Of a stretch of 64,000 nucleotides of DNA, positions 33,130 to 44,591 are shown piece by piece. Made by a program: the position numbers and the translations under genes. The notes under the pieces are model-generated. The model saw only the letters and a list, made by a program, of their open reading frames with translations, did not search any database and was not told the origin of the DNA. The DNA lies in contig JAGYXB010000446.1 of assembly GCA_022495005.1 (NCBI GenBank), positions 248,001 to 312,000 of the forward strand, written 5' to 3'. The number at the start of each line of letters is the position of its first letter. The stretch's first letter is position 1. The stretch comes from Rhyacophila brunnea (taxonomy: Eukaryota; Arthropoda; Insecta; Trichoptera; Rhyacophilidae).

Positions 33130-33795
33130 AATTGATTATAAGATGACGGTAGATACACTAGAAGGGTAATGGGGTAGTTGTAAGACACGGGGGTGGTGCA
33201 GGGACTCTTCCTACTCAAATGTAGAAAATTGGGTAGAGATTTCTACAACCTTCAACCACTCCAACCATTCATAATTTGTTTGTTATATTTTGTATAGTGA
33301 TCCTTGACCTAATACATAGGTGATAAAGTTTTTACCTACTTTATTGTATTAATTTATATATAAGTTAGAATTAATTGTATTCGTTGTCAGTGTGCGCATA
33401 GTGCCTGAAGATGCCAAAAGCGGATTTCGACTTTTCGCAAAAAAAAGACTCAGATAGAATAGTACAAAACTTAAATCCATTAGAATTTAAATTCAAATTA
33501 TATCAAGTACTGATGAATCTATAGGATGTATCTATAGTCTAAGTCAAGTACCCTCTGTCGATAGTATTAATATTATGTACATACGTTAAAGCTACGAGAT
33601 GCGAGAGAGGCACATGTTGTAAATTAACACATATCGCATTTAAATGGTTTTCCATCAGTTTTTGTTCTTCAAATATTGAAATAAAAATGTGTTTATTTTT
33701 ACATTATAGTGAACTATACAAATTATAAATTCAAGACGTTCACAACATGGACATAGGGAGGGGGAACAAATTAATACTAACAGTATTAACACATA
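33130..33795 (+). repeat. Family H repeat, copy 1, split by a family D insertion
   Basis: Left half: AGATACACTAGAAGGGTAAT and AAGACACGGGGGTGGTGCAG then GGACT, matching 50375-50450. Right half: CATTTAAATGGTTTTCC, TATAGTGAACTATACAAATT, CAAGACGTTCACAAC and ACAGTATTAACA, matching 50545-50668. Between the halves lies a family D copy (about 33285-33575) absent from copy 2. Family H is noncoding; class unknown. Confidence 0.65.
33285..33580 (+). mobile_element. Family D element nested in family H, right arm
   Basis: Shares with 41160-41431 the loop GTGATCCTTGACCTAATACA and GGTGATAAAGTTTTTACCTA, then TTGTATTCGTTGTCAGTGTG, GTGCCTGAAGATGCCAAAAG, ACTTAAATCCATTAGAATTT and the terminus CTCTGTCGATAGTATTAAT. 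The left arm is missing. A 35-bp insertion flanked by CAAGTAC repeats sits just before the terminus (33505-33548). Confidence 0.75.
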
Positions 33796-33914
33796 GTAGG
33801 TACCTTATTAAACATATCATAACAATGGATATGGAATGACACTGAATTAGCTTGTTTTGTGATAGTGATAGTGATTTGGTCGAACACAGTTATTGTCCTC
33901 CCAATTGGTATTTT

Positions 33915-34093
33915 GTAATTATAAATAACCATCTACTTGCTTTTTCGTACAAGGTGGTTGTTAGTCATTTTGAACAACCACAAACCCAGGCTTTGAGAAA
34001 ATCGCATAAATATATTGTGTCCTCACCGGAATCGAACCCAGAACTCTCGGGTGGAAGGTCAGCGCCTTACGCATTGCACCACAAGAGCCGCCT
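33915..34093 (-). repeat. tRNA-derived SINE, family B, copy 3
   Basis: Well-preserved reverse copy: AATAACCATCTACTTGCTTT, ACCCAGGCTTTGAGAAAATC, ATATATTGTGTCCTCACCGG then AATCGAACCCAGAACTCTCG (reverse of the B box) and CTTACGCATTGCACCACAAG AGCCGCC at the head. Confidence 0.9.
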
Positions 34094-36087
34094 ACCAATG
34101 GCAGGTTAGTTCTGTACCCTTGAAGAACAAATAGCTAAGACTCCCGATAGCTAAAACATTTATCTATCAAGTCTCCTTTATGCCTCATTTAGCATCTGCC
34201 TCCAGTCATAACTGTTGAAAGTCGCTTCCTACCAGTTTTGGTCACCGAAAGTTAAATTTCTAGAGCTGTGTAAAATAAATCAATAAATATGAAAAGTAAA
34301 AAAAAGCTAATTTATTAATTTAATCTAACCAGTGGATTACCTACTATAAACTACCATATTATTAAGTTAACATTCCAATATTTTTTGTGGGCACTAAAGT
34401 TGTGATTCTATTATGCTGCATGTTGCGTACTATCACGTGACGATACAGTAAGCTGCCGCTACGGGAAAAAGTGTGTTATGTCGTTTTTCTTGGTGTTTAA
34501 AATGTTATCAGACTGATACTCCCATCCCGTAGCACATTTTGAGCCGTTAAACGAACATTCTCAGTTAGCAATGAGGTCACCTCACGCTGTACCGCACTGC
34601 ATCGACACCTACATGACTCAATGAACACTTTTTATCATTTTATACATGCCTATACATTTTCGACTCTTATCAAAATCGCGTATTTGTGGTTGGCACTTTA
34701 TATTTTCTATAAGAATATTGGTTATTATCTATGGTATGCACGTTGAATTCTGTTTAAAATGTTATCTATTTATGTAATAGTGCAAGTTATTTTAACGTAC
34801 GCACACGTAGAAATTGTTAAAATTAATTGAAATTAGCATGAATAATGAATAATAATTCAAAATACTAATAGATTAGAGTTGGCACTTTTCATCATATAAT
34901 TCACAGAGATGCTGAACGTTCAAAATATTCTGCAAAATTACGAAACCATACACTAGATTTGTCGTCGTGACAGCGTGACAGTACGCGACGTGCATCTCAA
35001 TATAATCACAACTTAAGAGTGCTGTCTGTATGTATTTAATTATCTGTGTATAGGTAATTCAGAAATACAGTTTTTGTCTATTGTATTTTTGCTTAGGTAC
35101 CCACCTAGTAAATACTTTTTTGTTAGATATATTGTCGTGAGATTTTTTGTAGTATAGCTAACTAGTTACCTATCAATATAAAAAATCTCATAAAAATATA
35201 TTAAGTATATAAAAACACATTGATTTTACAATACAAAAAAAGTTACTTAACAATTTACGTTTGTAATAGTTATTTCATTTATATAATTTAAAATATCTAA
35301 AAACCTTTAAATGATTAAAAGATATGACAAAATTTTGTGTCATTGATTTTTTTTGTCAATAAATTTTTTTTATCAACAGCATAAATAAATAAAAATATGC
35401 GTACATTGCGGTTTTATAATGAGTGTAATTCGACGTTTATTTCATATTTAATCAAAACAGTTTAACATGCAGTTCGTCTGAGTGGCGGTTTTATATACAT
35501 GGACGCTCGATGCACTTACAGGTTTGGAGGTCCCTTGCAAAAAAATGCATATGCGATTAGCTGCATATTTTTTTCATTAATTGATTTCACATAATATAGA
35601 GATTGAGATAAATATTGGAACGGAGTACTACTCAAGTCCGCATTCGTTGAATTCCAACCGACGTACTCTGGCAAAATGTTTTTGAGGTTTTTCAAATGGT
35701 GCACATACTATATACATAAATAAGACTCAATTGAGACTTCGTAGCTTAATAAAAAAAATATTTTTTAATTCTTGTGACTTTTTCATTGAATACAAAAAAT
35801 GTTTCAATTACTTACATATTGATGGGTTAATGCAATATAGCGCCTGTATACGTGCATGGATTTGCTGGCAGCAATAGTGCGTATTTCAAACTATCGTGAC
35901 AATAACGTGAAAGTGCTGACTGTCTCTACAATCTCATTCTACAAGAATAAGCGAGACGCGATGTTGTCATTTTATGGTACTATTCAACTTAGTCTATGTT
36001 ACTATTTGTCAGGTAGTGAAAATCGGTTAACTTCAAAATGAGTATAGTTCGTTATTTTGCCGGCAGGTTCGCCACTATCGTTCTACA
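34094..36087. other. AT-rich DNA, nothing recognised
   Basis: GC-richer words at 34425-34600 and 35860-35960 have no readable protein or partner in the window. A 62-codon minus frame at 35516-35704 is not recognisable. Confidence 0.4.
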
Positions 36088-36171
36088 TCTCATAAAATTT
36101 GATAACCATGTTAATATCCTCAGAAAATTTTCGAGCGCTCCGGTTCGTAAACTTTTCCATTTTGAGCGCTG
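36088..36171 (+). mobile_element. hAT-type MITE, family F, right-end fragment
   Basis: ATAAAATTTGATAACCATG, ATCCTCAGAAAATTTTCGAG CGCTCCGGTTCGTAAA and the end CCATTTTGAGCGCTG correspond to the last 84 bp of 6588-6831. The left end is absent. Confidence 0.7.
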
Positions 36172-36409
36172 GAAATAGTCCTAATATTATGAATTTGAAT
36201 TCGACAAATTTTATATTTATTTCTATTTAGTTATTGTGTAAAAGGAAGTTTTGTGCATAATTACTAAATAACGCTTATAAAACTGGACAAACAACATCAC
36301 TGTGCATTAATCCATTTAGGTATATATACTCGTAAGTATGTATACATATATTTAGTTACCTATAAGATGTGATTCTAGGAGATGGTTACATTGACATTTT
36401 TACTAATTG

Positions 36410-36490
36410 CGCTGGTGGTTGGAATTTATGATTTTTATTTTTTTTATCGTGAGAGGGCTCAAAATCAGTCACTGCCTCTTCGTTAAAACC
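36410..36490 (+). repeat. Shared 80-bp segment beside family A, copy 2
   Basis: Partner of 17007-17095: TTGGAATTTATGATTTTTAT, TTTATCGTGAGAGGGCTCAA then AATCAGTCACTGC. It lies just upstream of a family A copy. Confidence 0.5.
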
Positions 36491-36520
36491 CCCACCTGTG
36501 AATAACCATGTAAAACTTAA

Positions 36521-36952
36521 TAATTACAAGATAAAAATAACTTTTTATATACAACGTTTTTAAATTTTCTGATGAATCATATAAACTTGACTTGACTAGC
36601 TTAAACGATCAAAAAAATTTGTACTTGATAGAAATAATACTGAAATGTCATTTTGACATGTCATATTGATTTCCATAGTAACGCACGTAAATATTAATAA
36701 TTTAGTTGCTGACCCCAGACTCATGGCAAACAAAAATGGTGTCGAAATAACTTTTCATACAAAACAGAATTAACTGAAAATGAATTCAATTCTACTTAAA
36801 GATGGCTAAAAGTATTTAAAAAATGCATTGGCATCGTGTTCTGATATATTCTAAAAGTTTCAAATGTCTAGCTAGTCGGAAGTTAGTTAAAAATCGATTG
36901 CAAGATTTGTACCGGACAAATAAGAATACGAGCTAAGAAAAACGTTGTAAAA
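36521..36952 (+). repeat. Family A repeat, copy 4
   Basis: Near full-length. TAATTACAAGATAAAAATAA start; AAATGTCATTTTGACATGTC palindrome; CATACAAAACAGAATTAACT; CATTGGCATCGTGTTCTGAT; CTAGCTAGTCGGAAGTTAG; GTACCGGACAAATAAGAATA; end AAAACGTTGTAAAAA. Confidence 0.9.
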
Positions 36953-37821
36953 ATGTGTACGTTGATTAAGTAAACAAAGCAAGATACTTCAAATCAGAAT
37001 GCAAACCACCAATTTCTTTTAGAAAGCTGCGAATAGAAGATGAAAAATAATGAAACTAACAGAAATACACGTAGGTACAATAGTTTCAACTCAAAAATCG
37101 AACTGACGTCAAATATCCTAATACTGAATGCGTATAAGACTCATCCTATCTAGACTCTAGATAATTTATTTCCTCTTTTGATATCAAAAACAATTTCGTT
37201 CTCTTGGTATTATTATGATATGAGTATTCGTAGGAAAATATTGTATGTAGATGGGAGATATTCGAGCGAGGCTTTGAATAAATAAAAATAAAAATCAATT
37301 TCTTGACGTATGGCAGACGCAGTAAAAGTTAATAGAATAACCATCCACAACAAATCGTCCCTTATCTTCTACCGTCCCTAACCCCCCTTTGCGTGGGACT
37401 GGGTGGAGGTACTACGCTCGGGTACAGAAAGCATCGAAAGCTCATCCAAGTTTTTCAGAAACAATAAAATACACAATAAAAATCAGCGAGGAGTTATTAT
37501 TTTTTTTATGAGAAATAAAAATTTAAAACACATTTTTAAATTGGTTCTTAATGAAGCACATCTATTCATACAAGCGATATCACGTTATGATGAAATTTGT
37601 ATCTATCACATTATTTAAAACAGTCATGTTTTTAGTAAATATCAATCATGAATGATTTCTGTGAAAAGGTGAATGTTATAGAGTTAATATAATCGCTTAA
37701 AATAAATCAATTTAATAAGTAACATAATAAGAATGTTTGGCCGCCATCGTGGAATTTTATAAGACTTAAATATAGAAAAATGCCAAGTTAGAATTTAATA
37801 AATTGCACACATATTAGTTTT
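36953..37821. other. AT-rich DNA, nothing recognised
   Basis: No element or coding signal was recognised. A short 71-codon plus frame at 37403-37618 has no protein-like features. Confidence 0.45.
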
Positions 37822-37992
37822 AACACTACAACAGGCCATGAATCCTAACGGCAGTAGTTTGTAGCTAGTAATTGAAGTGAAACAATCAAAAACACCCAGG
37901 CTTTCAAAAAATCATATAAATATATTGTTACCTTACCGGAAATCGAACCTGGAAAGACCAGTGTCTTAAGAACTGGACTACGAAGGCAGCCT
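37822..37992 (-). repeat. tRNA-derived SINE, family B, copy 4, divergent
   Basis: Contains ACACCCAGGCTTTCAAAAAA, TATAAATATATTGTTACCTT then ACCGGAAATCGAACCTGGAA (reverse B box) and GACTACGAAGGCAGCC at the head. The 3' body upstream (ACACTACAACAGGCCATGA) resembles that of copy 7 (ACACTACAATAGGCAATGA), so these two may form a subfamily with a different 3' region. Confidence 0.75.
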
Positions 37993-39779
37993 CCTCATAA
38001 ACACCAGTTTAACATCGAATTAGTATTCAGCACCATAAAAATAAATACATATATTAACTGAAATCAATGAAATCAGACGGTAATTAAGAACAATAAGACA
38101 GTTCTTAGGAGGATAATTGAATTTTCATCTGCCATTTTAGAATTTAGGGGTATATAATCCTCATGGGTAATTTTTAAAGTGGATCAAATTCTTAAAAAAA
38201 TCATTTAAAACATACCTGTTTATAATTCCAAAGTTCATTATTTAATATAAAAGTGCATATATTATTTAGTTTACTAACAGTATCATGAGATTTTGAGCTT
38301 ATATATATGCAAAACTACATATTTCTTTTATTTTTAATTGATAAATTTATTGCAAAATCTACATAATTTGAAAAAGATGTAATACTTTACACAGTCACAT
38401 AACGTGGAATAACAAGACTGGCTTGACCACATCATCAATGATATATTTTTAAAAATAATAAAATAATTTCTTATTACTACAATCAAATGCAGAAAAGTTG
38501 CATACTTCAGCCATATTTTCCGCAATGAGAAAAACAATTTACACCAAACCATAATAACGTGAAAATTATGGCAAAAGAGTCGTCAAGACGTGTGAAACTT
38601 CTGCAAGTGGCTTAATTTTCAAGTCGTTGCTACTCTGATACGACTGGAAAACAACATATACGCCAATCTATGATACAAAACGATGCCTAGATGGCTTCGG
38701 CTCATCTTTAATGAAAATAGATAAATGCTGAACATTTATTGAAGATAAACAATAATTACTCTACATTTTTATTAAACTAACAACGTGAATCATAGTATTC
38801 GATTAGACGTAGAACTAAGAAGTCCAATGATCTACAGAAAAGTACCTACCTAATCTCCGAGCGCCACTTATATTTGGAGAAAAAGGTTTTTGTCAATTAC
38901 CATTCTTATTTAAGCCCCAACTTACCTGACTAAAAAAGAATTGAACGAATACTTGATAATCAAACCTTACAAAAAAGACCGAATCTAATATCTGGCGGAA
39001 ATGCATAAACGTACTTAGTTTTTGTCATTGTAACGTAGATAATTTATCACTACCGAGTGTTCAAATTAATCAGTACCTAAAATAGAGTCACAAAAACTAT
39101 GTTAATTGTTTTGACTTCCTTGTAAAATAATTGAAACTTTTCTGCAATTCACTCAAATTTCCTGACGGTAACCATATTACCGATGCTTGTTTACGTATTT
39201 AACTTTTTGTCATACTTAGTCATTGCAAGGTATGTAATTATATAAATAAACGTAATATATATTTTCATACAGTAGCGTCTCATGATAATACGGATTAAAA
39301 ATATACCCTATTAAAAATAAACTACTACGATTAATAAAAAGCTCACTAGTGAAGTGCGCCGCAGAGTTCATGGACGTAGATCAAAGTTGCTGAGAGAAAC
39401 CGGCTCAGGCGAAATTGATAAATGGTGTGTAAAGTCCAACAATTTGATGGACTTATGTCCAATGGAACGCAGTCATAAAGGATAGTGTTCCTCACTTTGA
39501 GGGTCCAACTGGTTTAATCCACATATTTACCATCAGGGAACTCTTGTCTACACAGTTGTATATTATGTTTTGTTTTACTATAGGTATTATTTCTTCAATG
39601 ATTATAATTTAAATTTCTTTTAAACATCATTACAGAGGGGCTGGCGACGTATTTATATGTAAAAATCTGAGTTTGGAGATAGAATCTTGTAACTTGCAGC
39701 TATTGCAAGAGTTTATAACTGAATAACCATTATCTAGACAAATAATAATGATGTATATACGTGTATATTAATCTTTTTC
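37993..39779. other. AT-rich DNA, nothing recognised
   Basis: 39340-39520 is GC-richer, with GTGCGCCGCAGAGTTCATGG. A frame there (VRRRVHGRRSKLLRETGSGE) is basic but not assignable. No element ends were seen. AATAATAATGATG at 39740-39752 probably belongs to the tail of the adjoining minus-strand retroelement. Confidence 0.35.
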
Positions 39780-40205
39780 TCAGCTGTCGCCTAATAGTGA
39801 TGCGTAGTCTTCATGAGCTGTGCACCCGATTCTCATCCAGTTGTTTCTGGTCTAAATGCCGATACCAATGAAGATCTTGTCGCATTCTTCATTTGATTAG
39901 TCCAGCTTCTGAGTGTTTTTCTCATTCTTCTTTCACCGTTTATGCTATCAATCATGATCAGTTATTTCCTACTGTTACTGTCTATCCAAGCCACATAGCC
40001 AAATAACTGAATTTGTAGAAAAAGAGATACGGTTAAAAGTTGTTTTATCATTAGTTATTCGAAGATTAATTAATTGGTGCGCCTTGTAGTTCAGGGGTTT
40101 CTAAGCATTCGCATCTAAGACAATATTTTCTCAACTACATCGATCCGTTTTCGTTCTGCTGATTTATTTTGTTTGATGTTATATGCTTCCGTTGCATTAA
40201 ACCAT
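39780..40205 (-). pseudogene. Non-LTR retrotransposon ORF2 C-terminus, broken
   Basis: Minus-strand pieces with frameshifts: NATEAYNIKQ and SAERKRIDVVEKIL (about 40205-40125), MRMLRNP then TTRRTN, LMIKQLLTVSL, then a cleaner stretch RRMRKTLRSWTNQMKNATRS SLVSAF (about 39945-39870), a frameshift, and RNNWMRIGCTAHEDYASLLG DS with a TGA at 39782-39780. This matches the order DAFE-WC-RRML, HRTN, IKKRL, R-W-DQ-K-ATG-SL-A, R--W of non-LTR C-termini. The following AT-rich tail includes CATCATTATTATT (39752-39740, minus). Confidence 0.72.
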
Positions 40206-40844
40206 AATATGGAAAATCCTAATTCGATTTTCCACTTTAAACAATTTCGAGGACGTAACAGATGATTTTAGTCAGTTTTGACCTGAGTTGGCCATTCTAG
40301 ATGTCATGCGGAATTTAGCATCTGCACTTGTTACGTTTAGTTACCCGCGTCTGCAATAATAACTTGCACTGTGCTTATTCTGTAATAATTATTCTATAAA
40401 ATATTTGCGTTCACAATTAAAGCGGAATTTAGCACCTGCGCGTACATTGGTGTAGTGTATGGCCATTCTTTATAACCATGACAATGGGATGCGTGCGCAG
40501 ATGGCAATTTAAGCTTTAAAGGTAGGTAGGTATATGGGTCTGTAAGAATAAGCCCATATGAAAAATAATGATACTGTTTACAATGTTCCCATTTAATTAT
40601 TGATCTCCAGTTATTATCCTAAATTTATAAGGCATTGAAGCAATATTGAGATACATAAGTAATTAATAAAATACCTTTTTATCTTCCATACAATACAATA
40701 ATTAAATATAAAAGCACACCTTTATTTTTAAATCCTTTTTTAAATACTTATAAAGTTGTTTTGTAATTTTATTTGCTTATTTTTAATAGAACGAGGATCG
40801 TTGATTAATTTATCTACTATAAAAAGCGTTTATTGAACTGTCAG
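40206..40844. other. Spacer, nothing recognised
   Basis: GCGGAATTTAGCATCTGCAC (40310) and GCGGAATTTAGCACCTGCGC (40422) are near-identical 20-mers 112 bp apart in direct orientation, an unexplained local duplication. Otherwise AT-rich. Confidence 0.4.
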
Positions 40845-40965
40845 GATATAGGCGTCATTCGTAATCCAATGCACAAGCTTATTATCTAGGAGGCTCCAGG
40901 TTTGATTTCCAGTGAGGTCACAATGCATATGTGTGCTACTCAAAGCTTAAGTGTTCCAAAACTTT
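40845..40965 (+). repeat. tRNA-derived SINE, family B, copy 5, old
   Basis: CCAGGTTTGATTTCCAGTGA GGTCACAATGCATATGTG ... CTCAAAGCTTAAGTGTTCC is a decayed form of GGGTTCGATTCCCGTGAGGA CACAATATATTTATG ... CTCAAAGCCTGGGTGTTTG. The A-box half is hardly recognisable. Confidence 0.6.
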
Positions 40966-41057
40966 AAAGTTTTTACTGAGGATACTTCATGAAGCTTGAA
41001 TTTATGATTATTGGAAATGACTGTTAATACCTATATTATATTTCAATTCATTTATAT

Positions 41058-41431
41058 TAAAATTCTAATGGATTTAAATTTTGTACTATTCCATTTGAGT
41101 CGTTTTTTTCCGACCTGGGTTTCGCCTTTCGGCATCTTCAGGCACTATGTACACTCACCAAAAAGCAAATGTGATCCTTGACTTAATATGTAGGTGATAA
41201 AGTTTTTACCTACTTTATTATATTGATTTGTTATATAAGTTAGAGTTAATTGTATTCGTTGTCAGTGTATATTTGCCTTTTGGTGAGTTTGGGTTTATAG
41301 TGCCTGAAGATGCCGAAAGGCGAAGCCTGGGTCGCAAAAAACGACTCAAATGGAATATGTAGTAGAAAACTTAAATCCATTAGAATTAAAAATCAAATTC
41401 TGTAAAGTACCTTCGGTCGATAGTATTTATT
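41058..41431 (+). mobile_element. Family D palindromic element, most complete copy
   Basis: Left arm: ATTCTAATGGATTTAAATTT, TTCCATTTGAGTCGTTTTTT, GGGTTTCGCCTTTCGGCATC TTCAGGCACTA. Right arm, reversed: the same words (AGTGCCTGAAGATGCCGAAA, GGCGAAGCC, CGACTCAAATGGAA, TTAAATCCATTAGAAT), ending TTCGGTCGATAGTATT. A loop of about 110 bp separates the arms. The left terminus is missing about 35 bp. Noncoding; a single-stranded form would fold into a hairpin of more than 100 bp. Confidence 0.85.
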
Positions 41432-43631
41432 TCTATTAATTTACTTAGGAATACAATTAAAATAAATCTGAATTGACTTGTCGAAAAAACTATTGTTTCC
41501 GTTTGCGCCAATGAAATTATACATTTATATATTTTCTCTTAGTTAAAATTATTTTAATACATTAAAAAATTAGAGCGCATAAAATCAGCCGACGAAGTCG
41601 TAAATTTTCGACTTTATTTTATTATAAAAATAAAATATATCTTTAAAACTAGTTTTTTGCAAGCTTTAGTTAGAGATTAATTATAAAGCGGTCATGGCTA
41701 AGCTGCCAGTATTAGTTATTTATTTTTCTCTAAATATTCAAGTTTATTATTATCAGCACTATAAACCAATGTAGGTCTAGGCCTCCTTCAAAAAACGTCC
41801 TTATTCCCGTCTTCTTGGCGCAATCTTCTTCGACTGCCTTAACATAAGGAAAAACTTTTGGGGCGTATTTTTGAAGTAAGTATTAACAGACAGTTTTGAT
41901 TTTTTTTTAAATTTCAACTCTCAGACTTTTTACTCATTGGTAAGTATTTATTTTGAAGCGTCGGTATACAGACTCCAGTTTTAATATGGAGAATAAAATA
42001 ATGTTTGAGCAAGTAATAATATTAAAAAATCGGTTGTCAAACTAAATAATCATTATTTAAATTACGTGTGTCAGTAGATAAAACATAATATATCCATTAT
42101 TATTATGATATTTTGACAAGTAAACAAATTCATATGGGACGCAAAGCAATTCAGGGTTACCATCTCGTATGTGAAGGATATTAGTCTATGCTCGCATGCC
42201 AAATTTATGAGTATTCGATACAAATAACTATAAATGTGATTTACTTAATATGATTAGTAAATACTTTCTCATATATTATTTGAATACTTACCAATGAGCA
42301 TTTTTTTCTTCCTGTTGGTATTAAATTATTCCCAACGTTTATTAAAATCCTTTTATTAAGATACTTCCTGTTTTTGCATATTTATACTGACCGAATAAGT
42401 AGGAGCCAATACTTTTTACACAGTTGAAAATAAATATTTACGATTGTTCCAGTTTTGTGTGGTTATCCATCCCAGTTGATTCAATCCATGCTATAGTTTA
42501 AAGTTAATAATCTGTAATACAATTTATTATATTAATATTATTATTTACTTCTTATTTTATGTAGAAGGGTGTACTTGGGAAGTAGTCTTGTAGTAGTGCT
42601 ATTCGTGCAAAACGATACAAGACAAATGTTTTCGAATATTATTTTTTGTTACCATTAATTTGATGAATGTCAGGGATCAACAAATTTAATACCTATAACA
42701 TATTTCCCAATAGATGCATTAATATATTGTAATAATATTATAAATTATTATAATATTATATTCAACGCAAAATAACGTGTTGTTATTTCGTTATAAGTGA
42801 ATCAAATGAGAAGTGGGATGATTATAATATTTTGAAAAGTTATGATGAGTGATTTTATTATATTATTATATGTATTTGCATTTTTAATTGCATTTACATT
42901 ATTTAGTAAGCTAAGTATGCCCATATTTTTTTATAATGGTTTGGAATGCATTATTAAACAATAAATTGGTATCTGTTGAAAATATATGTATGAAATAACA
43001 AATCCAATTATTTTTAGGTACTTTTATCAATTTTAATTCTATATAATAGCTACAATACTTATGATTAACTATTATTCTGATAACAATAAAATTGTAGGTA
43101 GTATTAAATATAGTATAATTTGTAATTTTAAGTGGGGGTTTTTTTTACTTATACTCTAGAACTTCTAGAATTGTAGGTACCTACTTGTATATTTCACTTT
43201 TAAGTAATAAAAATCTTATTAAAAATACTTACATGCAAATTTAGTCAAAACAAAAAATAACATTAAAATATATAGGTACATGTAATTATTATCTACAAAC
43301 CTTTTAATATAAAATACCTATGATTTTCAAAGCTCGAAAGATTGAAGTGATTTTTAAAGTAAAACCATGTTATTTATAAAATAAAATCCAATATTGGGCC
43401 ATCGTTATCATATTATTATACAATATTATTATTCAAAATATTAAATATAGTTTGATTTTCTTCTTACGCATACGTCAACTGACATACAGTAAATATGAAG
43501 TTTCAATTCAAGTGGTAGGTTTTGTCAAAATTATTGGGGTACTGTATCAGCGATGCGTGTATTCATTTAAATAAAACGCCGATAAAGTCAGCGACGTCCC
43601 TAGGCAAAATGCCGCCCTTAGGCAGACTTAG
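41432..43631. other. AT-rich DNA, nothing recognised
   Basis: Very AT-rich with local self-complementarity such as TAATATTATAAATTATTATAATATTA near 42730-42760. No elements or coding signal were recognised. Confidence 0.45.
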
Positions 43632-43955
43632 AATGCTGTTCCTTTTCATTGGACCAGTCAATTCTTAACTGGCCATGGAAACTTTGCGGCCAAATTACAG
43701 GAGTTTGGCCTGGCAGGACATGGGTCAGGTTGCTCATGTGGACATGACCAGCAGGATGCAGAGCACGTACTGTGGGACTGTCCACTTAAGGGCCTCGAAC
43801 GAGCGGAGTTGTTTGCCCGAGTCCGACCCCATTCGGGCCCAATAGGACACGCGGATATGGTGGCAACCGAGGCCAATTTTGAGGCCTTTACTAAATTCAC
43901 CAGAACGTACGGAGAGCGAGACAACCCCGACTTCCCTTGCGACTCGTCAAACTAA
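43632..43955 (+). pseudogene. Non-LTR retrotransposon (I/R1-like) C-terminus, frame intact
   Basis: An uninterrupted frame of 107 codons ends at TAA 43955. It reads HWTSQFLTGHGNFAAKLQEF, GLAGHGSGCSCGHDQQDAEH, VLWDCPLKGLERAELFARVR and a polar tail ending DSSN. LTGHG followed by a CxCG...EH....CP cluster is the post-RNase H zinc-knuckle-like module at the C-terminus of I, R1 and Jockey-group elements. A TAG immediately precedes the frame (43629), so the insert is truncated or disrupted there. GC content is far above its neighbours. It looks younger than the other remnants in the window because no frameshift is present over 320 bp. Confidence 0.85.
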
Positions 43956-44100
43956 AGACACTTTGATAGTTGCCGATAAATAAATAAAATACATTTACTT
44001 TTGCACTTCGGTGCAAGGTTGCATCACCAGTTCCGTGCGGCTCCGCTCGGGACAAAAATGAGGGCTTAAATTCTTTGAACTGGCACACTTAAGGGTTATG
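43956..44100 (+). mobile_element. 3' region of the I/R1-like retrotransposon
   Basis: Follows the ORF stop. Contains GATAAATAAATAAAATAC (AATAAA-like words) and a GC-rich piece with CTTTTGCACTTCGGTGCAAG (hairpin GCACTTCGGTGC) and GTTCCGTGCGGCTCCGCTCG. The exact 3' end is not clear; composition returns to background after about 44090. Confidence 0.45.
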
Positions 44101-44591
44101 ATATATGGTCGCGCATCGACGTGACTACATATACATAACGGGAGCGGAGGCGGGAACCTTTTTCCAAAACATGTTCCTTTTCATTTTTAGTCTTAAATTG
44201 TATGCGATTTTTTTCGATGCATTGACAAATGCAACAAAAATCTTGTAAAAAAATTATGTACAGACCATTTACTGAAGTATTTAATATTATGGTTTAAGGA
44301 TTAGAGCATTTTTACGAAACCTTATCTCAAAAAAGCTATAGTTTTCTATAGTCTGAGGCACTGACAGGTTTGGACGCCCCATTCTGATTTCTTTAAACTA
44401 ACATATCGGTACTTATTAACGAAGCGACCGCATCGTCCGCTTAATGGAAAACTACCACTGCTTTCAAAAGTTGTAATGATAATATCCATTCTTTAGTTTG
44501 CTGGCCATAAGCAACGCATGGCCAGCTAACCCCACGAGACGTCACTGGATAAAGTAATCATATAACTATCTCAAATTAACTATTAATGAAT
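44101..44591. other. Spacer, nothing recognised
   Basis: Patchy composition (GGGAGCGGAGGCGGGAACC at 44141). No gene or element was recognised. Confidence 0.35.

Noticed and set aside
42720..42770. AT palindromes as an origin or element end.
   Set aside because: Composition alone explains them; no duplicated flanks or partner sequence.
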